A stretch of DNA of 33,695 bases from DATHVR01 sp035461175 (GTDB lineage: Bacteria; Actinomycetota; Acidimicrobiia; Spongiisociales; ZC4RG35), in assembly GCA_035461175.1 (NCBI GenBank), contig DATHVR010000076.1, positions 1 through 33,695 of the forward strand. Reading direction: 5' to 3'. The position numbers were made by a program, and so were the translations under genes. The notes beneath the pieces are model-generated. The model made no database searches. It saw nothing but the letters and a program-made list of their open reading frames with translations, and was not told the origin of the DNA. Positions 24,060 to 30,355 of the stretch are shown piece by piece; position 1 is the stretch's first letter; each line of letters starts with the position of its first letter.

Positions 24060-24467
24060 ATGCAGGACTTCCGGAAGCTGCGCGTTTGGCATGAGAGCAT
24101 CGAGTTGGCGGCGGCCGTCTATGAAATGACCAGGAGGCTTCCCCGGTCTGAGCGATATGGAATCACCGCCCAGGTGCGCGGAGCGGCAGTTTCGATCTCG
24201 TCCAACATCGCCGAAGGGTGCGGTCGCCCCTCTCGAAAAGACTTCGCCCGATTCTTGGGAATCGCCATTGGGTCGGCGTCCGAACTCGAGAGCCAGCTCT
24301 ACATCATTGCCCGCCTCGGACTGCTGGAAGACGATCACATCTCGGTGCTCGTACGACGGACGGCGCAATGCAGGAAACGGCTCATTGCGCTGTACCAGAG
24401 CGTCGGCGCGGCGATTTCGACTCAATACCCAGAACCCACCACCCACTACTCCCTCGACGGGCGTTGA
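24060..24467 (+). CDS. Four-helix-bundle protein, S23/IVP type (TIGR02436, bAvd-like)
   Basis: The protein has 135 residues from ATG 24060. The family hallmarks are all present: DFRKLRVWHESIELAAAVYEMT, LPRSERYGITAQVRGAAVSI, SSNIAEGCGRPSRKDFARFL, and GSASELESQLYII. The family was first seen in insertions within 23S rRNA genes and is related to the Avd accessory protein of diversity-generating retroelements; its role elsewhere is unknown. No rRNA, reverse transcriptase or variable repeat is near. The last ~15 codons lie in repeat copy d, so the C-terminus (TQYPEPTTHYSLDG) is probably repeat-derived. The gene runs against the carboxylase genes and separates alpha from beta subunit. GC is near 60% in hand-counted lines, lower than most neighbours. 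Together this looks like an inserted cassette. Confidence 0.88.
   Translation: MQDFRKLRVWHESIELAAAVYEMTRRLPRSERYGITAQVRGAAVSISSNIAEGCGRPSRKDFARFLGIAIGSASELESQLYIIARLGLLEDDHISVLVRRTAQCRKRLIALYQSVGAAISTQYPEPTTHYSLDGR
24421..24454 (-). repeat. G-rich intergenic repeat, copy d (right partner of pair c/d)
   Basis: On the minus strand it reads GTAGTGGGTGGTGGGTT, 16 of 17 identical to GTGGTGGGTGGTGGGTT in copy c, but inverted relative to it. It overlaps the 3' end of the four-helix-bundle coding region. Confidence 0.55.
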
Positions 24468-24474
24468 GCCCGTC
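24456..24474. terminator. Hairpin shared by the convergent four-helix-bundle and pccB genes
   Basis: GACGGGC (24456-24462) and GCCCGTC (24468-24474) form a perfect 7-bp stem with a 5-nt loop. It covers the stop of the four-helix-bundle gene and touches the pccB stop. No T-tract, but the position suits a bidirectional terminator. Confidence 0.45.
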
Positions 24475-26023
24475 ATAGCGGGATGTTGCCGTGCTTTTTC
24501 TGGGGGAGCGAATCTCGTTTGCCGCGGAGCATTCGCAGGGCACGGATCAATTTGGCCCGGGTTTCGCGGGGCTCGATCACCTCGTCGACCAGGCCTAATT
24601 CGGCGGCCCGGTAGGGATTGTTGAAGCGGAATTCGTAGTCGGCGATGAGCTCGTCCCGTCGGGCATCGGGATCGTCGGCCTCCTTGAGCTCGCGGCGGAA
24701 GATCACGTTGACGGCCCCCTGGGCGCCCATGACGGCGATCTCGGCACTGGGCCAGGCGTAGACCAGATCGGCCCCGATCCCGCGGGCGTTCATGACCAGA
24801 TAGGCGCCGCCGTAGGCCTTGCGGGTGATCACCGAAACGCGCGGGACGGTGGCCTCGCAGTAGGCGTAGAGCAGCTTGGCCCCGTGCCGGATGATGCCGC
24901 CGTGTTCCTGGCTCACGCCGGGAAGGAAGCCGGGGACGTCGACAAAGGTGACGAGAGGGATGTTGAAGGCGTCGCAAAAGCGAACGAAGCGGGCGCCCTT
25001 CTCGGAGGCGGTGATGTCGAGGGTGCCGGCCAGGGCGGAGGGCTGGTTGGCGATCACACCGATCGAATGTCCGTCGAGACGGGCGAACCCGACCACGATG
25101 TTGGGTGCCCACAGTTCGTGAACCTCGAAGAACTCCCCGTCGTCCACGACGGACTCGATCACCTCCACCATGTCGTACGGCTGGTTGGCGGAGTCGGGAA
25201 TGATGCGGTCGAGCGCGTCCTCGATCCGGTCGGGACTGTCGGAGGGGGTGAAGTATGGGGCGAGCTCCAGGTTGTTCTGGGGAATGAACGAGAGCAGGTA
25301 GCGGACGGCGTCGAGGGCGTCCTTGCCGGTGGGGAACACGAAGTGGGTGACACCGGACATGGAGGCGTGGGTGGTGGCGCCTCCCAGGTCTTCCATCGTC
25401 ACCTCCTCGCCGGTCACGGTGCGGATCACGTCGGGTCCGGTGATGAACATGTGGCTGGTCTTGTCGACCTGGATCACGAAGTCGGTCATCGCCGGGGAGT
25501 AGACGGCACCACCGGCGCATGGTCCCATGATGACCGAGATCTGGGGGATGACCCCCGAGGCGCGGACGTTGCGCTCGAAGATCCGGCCGTAGCCGTCCAG
25601 GGAGGAGACGCCCTCCTGGATCCGGGCCCCGCCGGAGTCCTTGAGCCCGATCACGGGGGCACCCACTTCGAGGGCCATGTCCATCAACTTGCAGATCTTG
25701 TCGGCGACGGCCGCGCCCAAGCTGCCTCCGAACACAGTGAAGTCCTCGGCGTAGACGAAGACGGTGCGGCCGTCGACGGTGCCGTAGCCGGTAACGACGG
25801 CGTCGCCGAGTGGGCGCTTGTCCTCGATTCCGAAGCCCTGCGCCTCGTGGCGGACGAAGAGGTCGAGTTCGTTGAACGACCCCTTGTCGAGCAACGTGTC
25901 CAGTCGCTCGCGCGCGGTCAGCTTCCCCAGCTCATGCTGACGATCGATGGCCCGCTGGCTGCCGGCGTTGAGGCCCTCTTCCCTCAGCTTGCGGAGTTGT
26001 TCGATACGCGCTTCGGTTCCCAT
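24473..26023 (-). CDS. pccB: Acyl-CoA (probably propionyl-CoA) carboxylase beta subunit, carboxyltransferase
   Basis: The protein has 516 residues from ATG 26023, with AAGG 7 nt upstream. It has the two-domain crotonase-like carboxyltransferase fold. The N-terminal half has KLTARERLDTLLD, the acyl-CoA-site loop GGARIQEGVSSLDGYGRIF and GPCAGGAVYSPAMTDF. The C-terminal half has FVDVPGFLPGVSQEHGGIIRHGAKLLYAY, RKAYGGAYLVMNARGIGAD and AWPSAEIAVMGAQGAVNVIF. The enzyme moves CO2 from carboxybiotin on the alpha subunit to acyl-CoA. Acyl preference cannot be fixed from motifs, but the mutase nearby and the length fit the AccD5/PccB group. It is divergent from birA with only 30 nt between. No epsilon-subunit gene is seen in the neighbourhood. 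Confidence 0.94.
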   Translation of the reverse strand: MGTEARIEQLRKLREEGLNAGSQRAIDRQHELGKLTARERLDTLLDKGSFNELDLFVRHEAQGFGIEDKRPLGDAVVTGYGTVDGRTVFVYAEDFTVFGGSLGAAVADKICKLMDMALEVGAPVIGLKDSGGARIQEGVSSLDGYGRIFERNVRASGVIPQISVIMGPCAGGAVYSPAMTDFVIQVDKTSHMFITGPDVIRTVTGEEVTMEDLGGATTHASMSGVTHFVFPTGKDALDAVRYLLSFIPQNNLELAPYFTPSDSPDRIEDALDRIIPDSANQPYDMVEVIESVVDDGEFFEVHELWAPNIVVGFARLDGHSIGVIANQPSALAGTLDITASEKGARFVRFCDAFNIPLVTFVDVPGFLPGVSQEHGGIIRHGAKLLYAYCEATVPRVSVITRKAYGGAYLVMNARGIGADLVYAWPSAEIAVMGAQGAVNVIFRRELKEADDPDARRDELIADYEFRFNNPYRAAELGLVDEVIEPRETRAKLIRALRMLRGKRDSLPQKKHGNIPL

Positions 26024-26053
26024 ACAGATACCTTGGACTCGCGAGGAGGTGGT

Positions 26054-26731
26054 GTGGATACACCATATTCGGTGACCGAGGTGGAAGAGGTTTCTTCGAC
26101 CCAGGACGTCGCTCGGGCCCAGTTCACTTCCGGGACGCCGGCGGTGGTGATCGCCCGGCGCCAGACCGGGGGTCGGGGGCGTACCGGGGCGAGATGGGAG
26201 ACGGCTCCCGTGGCGGTGGCGGTCTCGGTGGCGTTCACCGCCAGATGGGACCCCTCCCGGGCCCCGCTGGTGACCCTGCTGGCAGGGGTGGCCGCCGCCC
26301 GGGTGATGGGGCCGGAGGTTCGGCTGAAGTGGCCCAACGACGTTCTCCTGGAGGATTCCAAGGTCGCCGGGATCCTGGTCGAGCTCTCGAACGGAGTCTA
26401 CGTTGCCGGCCTGGGCGTCAATCTGTGGTGGCCCCAGCCCCCGCCGGGATGGGGATCGCTCTACGAGTCCTCGCCGGAAGACTCGGCCGGGGTGGCGCTG
26501 GGGACCGATTGGGCGGCCGAACTGTTGAATCTGGTCGCCGTCGGTCCCGATCGCTGGCCCCGCGACGAGTACCGGCAGCGCTGCGCCACCCTGGGTCGAG
26601 AGATCGAATGGGACCCGGAGGGACGCGGCCGGGCGGTTGGGATCGCGCCCGACGGAGCCCTGGTGGTCGAAGCCGGCGACGGGACGACGACGCTCGCCTC
26701 GGGAGCGGTCCGCCACGTGCGGGTGCTCTAG
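26054..26731 (+). CDS. birA: Biotin--[acyl-CoA carboxylase] ligase, without DNA-binding domain
   Basis: The protein has 225 residues. GTG 26054 is chosen because GAGGAGG lies at 26043-26049 and because it starts just before the catalytic domain. Motifs are EEVSSTQDVA, the biotinyl-AMP loop RQTGGRGRTGARW (residues 37-48), LKWPNDVLL (Lys92 to Asp96), KVAGILVE with Lys103, and a C-terminal SH3-like domain (REIEWDPEGRGRAVGI..). It activates biotin as biotinyl-5'-AMP and attaches it to the Lys of EAMKMEN in the alpha subunit nearby. There is no N-terminal helix-turn-helix, so it is a monofunctional enzyme that does not repress biotin genes. It is divergent from pccB. Its stop lies 1 nt from that of the convergent DLH-like gene. 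Confidence 0.93.
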   Translation: MDTPYSVTEVEEVSSTQDVARAQFTSGTPAVVIARRQTGGRGRTGARWETAPVAVAVSVAFTARWDPSRAPLVTLLAGVAAARVMGPEVRLKWPNDVLLEDSKVAGILVELSNGVYVAGLGVNLWWPQPPPGWGSLYESSPEDSAGVALGTDWAAELLNLVAVGPDRWPRDEYRQRCATLGREIEWDPEGRGRAVGIAPDGALVVEAGDGTTTLASGAVRHVRVL

Positions 26732-26732
26732 C

Positions 26733-27476
26733 TCAGAACCCGAGGTCTTCGGTCTCGGCGACGGGGAGGGTCTGGAGGAAGAACTGGGTCAGGCGCACCG
26801 AGGCATCGGCGGCGGCGTCGGCGTGATAGGAGTCGCCGTTGATGTTGAGGAAGCCGTGACCGGCCCCTGCGTAGATCAGCCACTGGCCGGCATCGTTGCG
26901 GCGCTGGGCCTCGTCGATCGTGGCGGCGTCGATCAGGTCGTCTTCGGCCCCGTACAGGCCGAGGACGGGGATCGGGAGGTGATCGAGGAGGTCGGCGACC
27001 TGCACCTCACGTTCCTCGTCTCCCGTGAGCGGCGTGTAACACACCGCCACGGATCGCGCCCACGGCCGGTTGGCTCCGAGCGCAAGGGCGAAACGGCCGC
27101 CCACGTCCAGACCGAGGAGTCCTATACCCCCGGAGTGGGCCCAGTCGACGTCGTCGCTTTCGAGGAACTCGTGCACCTCGTCGAGGTCGGTGATGGCGCT
27201 GCGATCGGAGAGCAGCAGGTAATCGTCGATCGGATCGCCGGTTCGTTCCCGGTACAGGTCGGTGGCGAGGGCAGCGATGCCGTGGCGGGCGAAGTTGCGG
27301 CACAGGTCCTTCTCGAACGAGCTGAGCCCGTCGATGTCGGGGACGATCACGACGGTGGGATAGCGGCCGGTACGATCCGGCCGGGCCAGGTAACCGGGCC
27401 GGTAACCGGCTCCGATGGGCACGCCGAAGGGGCCGTACATGATCGAATAGGTGCCCTCGTGGGGGAGGACCGCCAC
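26733..27476 (-). CDS. Dienelactone hydrolase-like alpha/beta hydrolase with Asp at the nucleophile position
   Basis: The protein has 247 residues from GTG 27476, with AGGAGG 8 nt upstream (27485-27490). The fold is DLH-like: TVVIVPDIDGLSSFEKDLCRNFARHGIAALATDLY, the elbow GLLGLDVGGRFAL, LGLYGAEDDLI and AGAGHGFLN. In DLH the elbow is G-x-Cys-x-G-G; here it is GLDVGG, with Asp124 (codon GAC at 27107-27105). Asp179/180 and His207 sit where the DLH acid and His are expected (Cys123, Asp171, His202 in the Pseudomonas enzyme). Asp nucleophiles are known in haloalkane dehalogenases and epoxide hydrolases of the same superfamily. The protein may thus hydrolyse a different bond, or be a binding protein. 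No signal peptide; probably cytoplasmic. Confidence 0.85.
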   Translation of the reverse strand: MAVLPHEGTYSIMYGPFGVPIGAGYRPGYLARPDRTGRYPTVVIVPDIDGLSSFEKDLCRNFARHGIAALATDLYRERTGDPIDDYLLLSDRSAITDLDEVHEFLESDDVDWAHSGGIGLLGLDVGGRFALALGANRPWARSVAVCYTPLTGDEEREVQVADLLDHLPIPVLGLYGAEDDLIDAATIDEAQRRNDAGQWLIYAGAGHGFLNINGDSYHADAAADASVRLTQFFLQTLPVAETEDLGF

Positions 27477-27509
27477 GGTAGTGACCTCCTGGCCGTTGAC
27501 TCGCCTCCG

Positions 27510-27538
27510 AGGTTACCGAGTTCGCCATCGCCCGTGAA
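27510..27538 (-). promoter_or_regulatory. Putative promoter of the DLH-like gene
   Basis: On the minus strand TTCACG (27533-27538) and TAACCT (27510-27515) are 17 nt apart, upstream of the AGGAGG/GTG start at 27476. The -35-like box lies in a direct repeat (CCCGTGAACC) whose second copy is exactly 30 bp away. Confidence 0.4.
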
Positions 27539-27575
27539 CCATCGGCCAGGCCACCGACTTCCCGTGAACCGCTGG

Positions 27576-27581
27576 TAGCCT
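27576..27581 (+). promoter_or_regulatory. Putative -10 element (TAGCCT) for the LCP gene
   Basis: TAGCCTCCCGGCG lies 17 nt before ATG 27599. The direct-repeat copy CCCGTGAACC at 27561-27570 abuts it upstream, so a bound protein there could control it. No clear -35. Confidence 0.35.
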
Positions 27582-27598
27582 CCCGGCGTCTGATCGGC

Positions 27599-28900
27599 AT
27601 GTCCCGGCATTCCTCCTCACCCCCGCCGCGCGCTCGACGCGCCCTGCCCCGCTGGCTCAAGATCTCGATCCTCAGCCTGCTGGTCGTGGCCAACCTCGCC
27701 CTGTTCTGGGTGTGGTGGACGATTCGCAGCACCCAGCAGTCGTTCACGGAAAACGCCACCGCCCTCGAAGAGGTGGTCCCGGAACTGGTCTCCCGTCCCA
27801 CCGACGACGCCGAGCCGCTCTACTTCCTTCTGATCGGTAGCGACAGCCGGGAAGGAGTCGACACCGGCCTGTTCGGGAGCTTCGGAGGCGCCCGCGGCGA
27901 CGTCGTGATGCTGGTGCGTCTCGACCGGGCCGACGACCGGGCCCAGATCCTCAGCATTCCCCGCGACACCCTCGTGACGATCGAAGGTCACGGCGAGGAC
28001 AAGGTCAACGCCGCCTATGCCTACGGCGGCGCCCCACTGATGGTGCGGTCGGTGGCCGATGCCTTCGAGGTGCCCATCCATCACTACGTCGAGGTCGGGT
28101 TCGCCGGATTCCAGGACCTGGTCGAGGAACTGGGCGGGGTCGAGATGTCATTCGCATACGCCGCTCGCGACGCCAAGTCGCGCCTGGATGTGCCGGCGGG
28201 AACGATCACGCTCGACGGATTCCAGGCTCTCGCCTACGCCCGCAGCCGCTATTACCAGGAACTTCGCGGTGACACCTGGCAGAGCGTCGACGCCAACGAC
28301 ATCGGCCGTGCCCAGCGGCAGCAGAATCTGGTGCTCGCCATCCTCCAGCAGATGCGGCGACCTTCCACCCTGACCGAAGCCGGATCGATCGTGGCGTCCT
28401 TCGCCCGGCACATGACGGTCGACGCCACTCTGGCCGAGAGCTCCCTGGCGGAGCTGGCGCTGGCCATGCGCGGTCTGGGGGCGTCCGACATCGAGACCGC
28501 CACCATCCCCACCGAGGGAGCCAATCGCAACGGTGCTTCGGTCCAGCTGCTGGTGGAGCCCGAGGCGTCCGCCATGCTGGAGGCGTTCCGGTCCGGAAGG
28601 CCCATGGACATCGGGGAAACCGCCGATATCTTGTCCGTCGACGTTTTGAATGGGAATGGGATAGCTGGGAACGCTGCGGAGTGGGCCGACCGCCTGAGAC
28701 AGGCGGGGTACACGGTCAACCGGATCGACGACGCCGACCGCCTCCAGGAGGAGACGGCGGTGCTGGTCGAGGCCGGACTCGCCGACGCCGCCGCCGGACT
28801 CCTCGACGACCTCGGTTTCGGAAGAGTCGAGATCGGGAACGTTCCTGCCGATGTAGACGCCGTGGTGATCCTCGGCTCCGACGCCTCGCCGGTGTCGTGA
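27599..28900 (+). CDS. LCP-family (LytR-CpsA-Psr) glycopolymer transferase with LytR_C domain
   Basis: The protein has 433 residues. A basic Pro-rich cytoplasmic tail (1-18) and one membrane anchor (LKISILSLLVVANLALFWVWW) place the rest outside the cell. The LCP catalytic domain has LLIGSDSREG (Asp82, Arg84), RGDVVMLVRLD (Arg99, Asp101), SIPRDTLV (Arg122, Asp123), DKVNAAYAYGG, YARSRYYQ and the RAQRQQNLVLAIL end motif. LCP enzymes join undecaprenyl-linked polysaccharides to peptidoglycan or, in mycobacteria, arabinogalactan. A C-terminal LytR_C domain (about 335-425, from VDVLNGNGIAGNAAEWADRL) follows. The nearby ugd and surface-polysaccharide genes are in line with this. ugd follows after 14 nt with a good Shine-Dalgarno. 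Confidence 0.93.
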   Translation: MSRHSSSPPPRARRALPRWLKISILSLLVVANLALFWVWWTIRSTQQSFTENATALEEVVPELVSRPTDDAEPLYFLLIGSDSREGVDTGLFGSFGGARGDVVMLVRLDRADDRAQILSIPRDTLVTIEGHGEDKVNAAYAYGGAPLMVRSVADAFEVPIHHYVEVGFAGFQDLVEELGGVEMSFAYAARDAKSRLDVPAGTITLDGFQALAYARSRYYQELRGDTWQSVDANDIGRAQRQQNLVLAILQQMRRPSTLTEAGSIVASFARHMTVDATLAESSLAELALAMRGLGASDIETATIPTEGANRNGASVQLLVEPEASAMLEAFRSGRPMDIGETADILSVDVLNGNGIAGNAAEWADRLRQAGYTVNRIDDADRLQEETAVLVEAGLADAAAGLLDDLGFGRVEIGNVPADVDAVVILGSDASPVS

Positions 28901-28914
28901 AGGGAGAGAAGAAG

Positions 28915-30189
28915 ATGAAGAATGTCGCAGTGATCGGAGCCGGTTACGTTGGGCTCGTGACCGGGGCCGGTCTGGCCCATCTCGGGCATCGTGTCCGGCT
29001 CGCCGAGAAATCGGCCGAGCGGGTCGCCCAGCTCGAGGCGGGGGAGGTTCCCATCTTCGAAGAGGGCCTGGCCGAGCTGCTGGCCAAGGGTCGCTCCTCG
29101 GGCCGGCTAACCGTGCACAACGACAACGTCGAGGCGATCGAGGACGCCCAGTTCATTTTCCTGTGCCTCCCCACCCCTCCCGGCCCCGACGGCCGGGCCG
29201 ATCTCAGCTTCGTAGAAGGGGTGATCGAGGAACTGGCCAACGTGGTTCCCGCCGACGCCATCTTCGTGGTCAAGTCGACGGTGCCTCCCGGCTCGGTGAT
29301 CCGGTTCTCGAAGCGTCTCGTCCATCTGGGCAGCCCCGCTGTTATCGCCTCCCATCCCGAGTTCCTCCGCGAGGGCCGGGCGGTGGGCGACTTCATGCGG
29401 CCCGACCGGATCGTGGTCGGCGCCTTCACACCCGAGGTGGCCGATGCCGTGGCCTCTCTCTACGACTCGTCGGTAGCCACGGTGATCACCGACCCCACCT
29501 CGGCCGAGATGATCAAGTACGCCTCCAACTCCTACCTGGCCGCCCGCCTCACCTTCGTCAACACTCTCGCCAACCTGTGCGAGGCCGTGGGCGCCGACAT
29601 CACCGACGTGATCGACGGCATGGGCCGTGACCATCGCATCGGCCCCCACTTCCTCCAGCCGGGCCCCGGTTACGGCGGATCCTGCTTCCCCAAGGACACC
29701 GAGGCGCTGATCGGGGTCGCCGAGGACGCCGGTTACGACTTCAAGCTGCTCAAGTCGGTCATCGAGGCAGATGCCATGCAGCGGGCCCGTCTGGTCGAGA
29801 AGATCCGCCAGGCTGCCGGGGGCGGGCTGCGCGGCCGCCGGGTGGCGATGTGGGGCCTGGCCTTCAAGGCCGGCACGGACGACGTCCGTGAGTCACCTGC
29901 CCTGCGGGTGGCCATCAGCCTGCAGCGGGAGGGAGCCGATGTCGTCGCCTACGACCCGGAGGCAACCTCGGAGCAGGTGACCGGGGCGGAGAGCGCCATC
30001 GAGGCCGTGCGCGGTGCCGACGTGCTGGTGGTGGCCACCGAGTGGCCCGAGTTCCGTGACGTCGACCTGGATCAGGCTCGCAAGCTGATGCGGGGCCACC
30101 GCATCGTCGATGCCCGCAACCTGCTGGAGCCCCACAAGGTCCGGGCCGCCGGCTTCGACTACGTAGGAATGGGTCGCCCGCTGGCGTGA
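28915..30189 (+). CDS. ugd: UDP-glucose 6-dehydrogenase
   Basis: The protein has 424 residues. ATG 28915 is preceded by AGGGAGAG and directly opens the Rossmann motif VAVIGAGYVGLVTGAGLAHLGH. Conserved parts are FLCLPTPPGPDGRADLS, KSTVPPGS, SHPEFLREGRAVGDFMRPDRIV, Lys201 in EMIKYASNSYLAARLTFVN, the nucleophile Cys257 in PGPGYGGSCFPKDT, and GLAFKAGTDDVRESPAL. It oxidises UDP-glucose to UDP-glucuronate with two NAD+. The PEFLREG and GGSCFPKD variants separate it from the HexNAc-type dehydrogenase at 7510. It probably supplies glucuronate for the surface polymers assembled by the glycosyltransferases in this window. Confidence 0.94.
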   Translation: MKNVAVIGAGYVGLVTGAGLAHLGHRVRLAEKSAERVAQLEAGEVPIFEEGLAELLAKGRSSGRLTVHNDNVEAIEDAQFIFLCLPTPPGPDGRADLSFVEGVIEELANVVPADAIFVVKSTVPPGSVIRFSKRLVHLGSPAVIASHPEFLREGRAVGDFMRPDRIVVGAFTPEVADAVASLYDSSVATVITDPTSAEMIKYASNSYLAARLTFVNTLANLCEAVGADITDVIDGMGRDHRIGPHFLQPGPGYGGSCFPKDTEALIGVAEDAGYDFKLLKSVIEADAMQRARLVEKIRQAAGGGLRGRRVAMWGLAFKAGTDDVRESPALRVAISLQREGADVVAYDPEATSEQVTGAESAIEAVRGADVLVVATEWPEFRDVDLDQARKLMRGHRIVDARNLLEPHKVRAAGFDYVGMGRPLA

Positions 30190-30214
30190 GCGGCCGCCGC
30201 GGGTTTGCCCGGGT

Positions 30215-30260
30215 CTTGGTGGCCGGTACCGGGTGCTGAGTGATGGGTAGTGGGTGCTCA
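30215..30260 (+). repeat. G-rich intergenic repeat, copy e1 (left partner of the empty pair e1/e2)
   Basis: This is the best-preserved copy: CTTGGTGGCCGGTACCGGGT followed by GCTGAGTGATGGGTAGTGGG. It matches copy b at 30/34 and copy c at about 25/30. It lies 25 nt after the ugd stop. Confidence 0.6.
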
Positions 30261-30274
30261 AACCCGGACGACCC

Positions 30275-30332
30275 GCCAGCCACAACCCACTACTGACCCG
30301 CCGCCCACAAACCCCAGCCGGAACCCAATACC
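30275..30332 (-). repeat. G-rich intergenic repeat, copy e2 (right partner of the empty pair)
   Basis: On the minus strand it contains GTAGTGGGTTGTGG, the inverse of the e1 core. TAGTGGGT (30248-30255) and ACCCACTA (30285-30292) are exact complements 29 nt apart. The outer part (GGGTTCCGGCTGGGGTTTG) is more degenerate. Confidence 0.45.
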
Positions 30333-30335
30333 GCC

Positions 30336-30353
30336 CGGGCGTCGAAACGCCCG
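30336..30353. terminator. Hairpin between convergent ugd and cofE
   Basis: CGGGCG (30336-30341) and CGCCCG (30348-30353) form a perfect 6-bp stem with a 6-nt loop, 2 nt beyond the cofE stop. No T-tract. Confidence 0.35.
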
Positions 30354-30355
30354 AT

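Noticed and set aside
24060..24467. Diversity-generating retroelement, suggested by the Avd-like four-helix-bundle protein
   Set aside because: No reverse transcriptase, template repeat or A-rich variable repeat is nearby. The protein fits the stand-alone S23/IVP family.
20130..26731. Long antisense frames over lpdA, the carboxylase genes and pccB
   Set aside because: They have no recognisable domains and overlap full-length, well conserved genes. The long plus frame 24884-26731 is real only in its last part, which is birA.
21693..30332. CRISPR array or telomere-like repeat as explanation for the G-rich strings
   Set aside because: Copies are kilobases apart and paired in inverted orientation, with no regular spacers and no long tandem runs.
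30190..30355. tRNA or small RNA gene in the ugd-cofE gap
   Set aside because: No cloverleaf or conserved RNA motif could be seen; the gap is explained by the repeat pair and a short hairpin.
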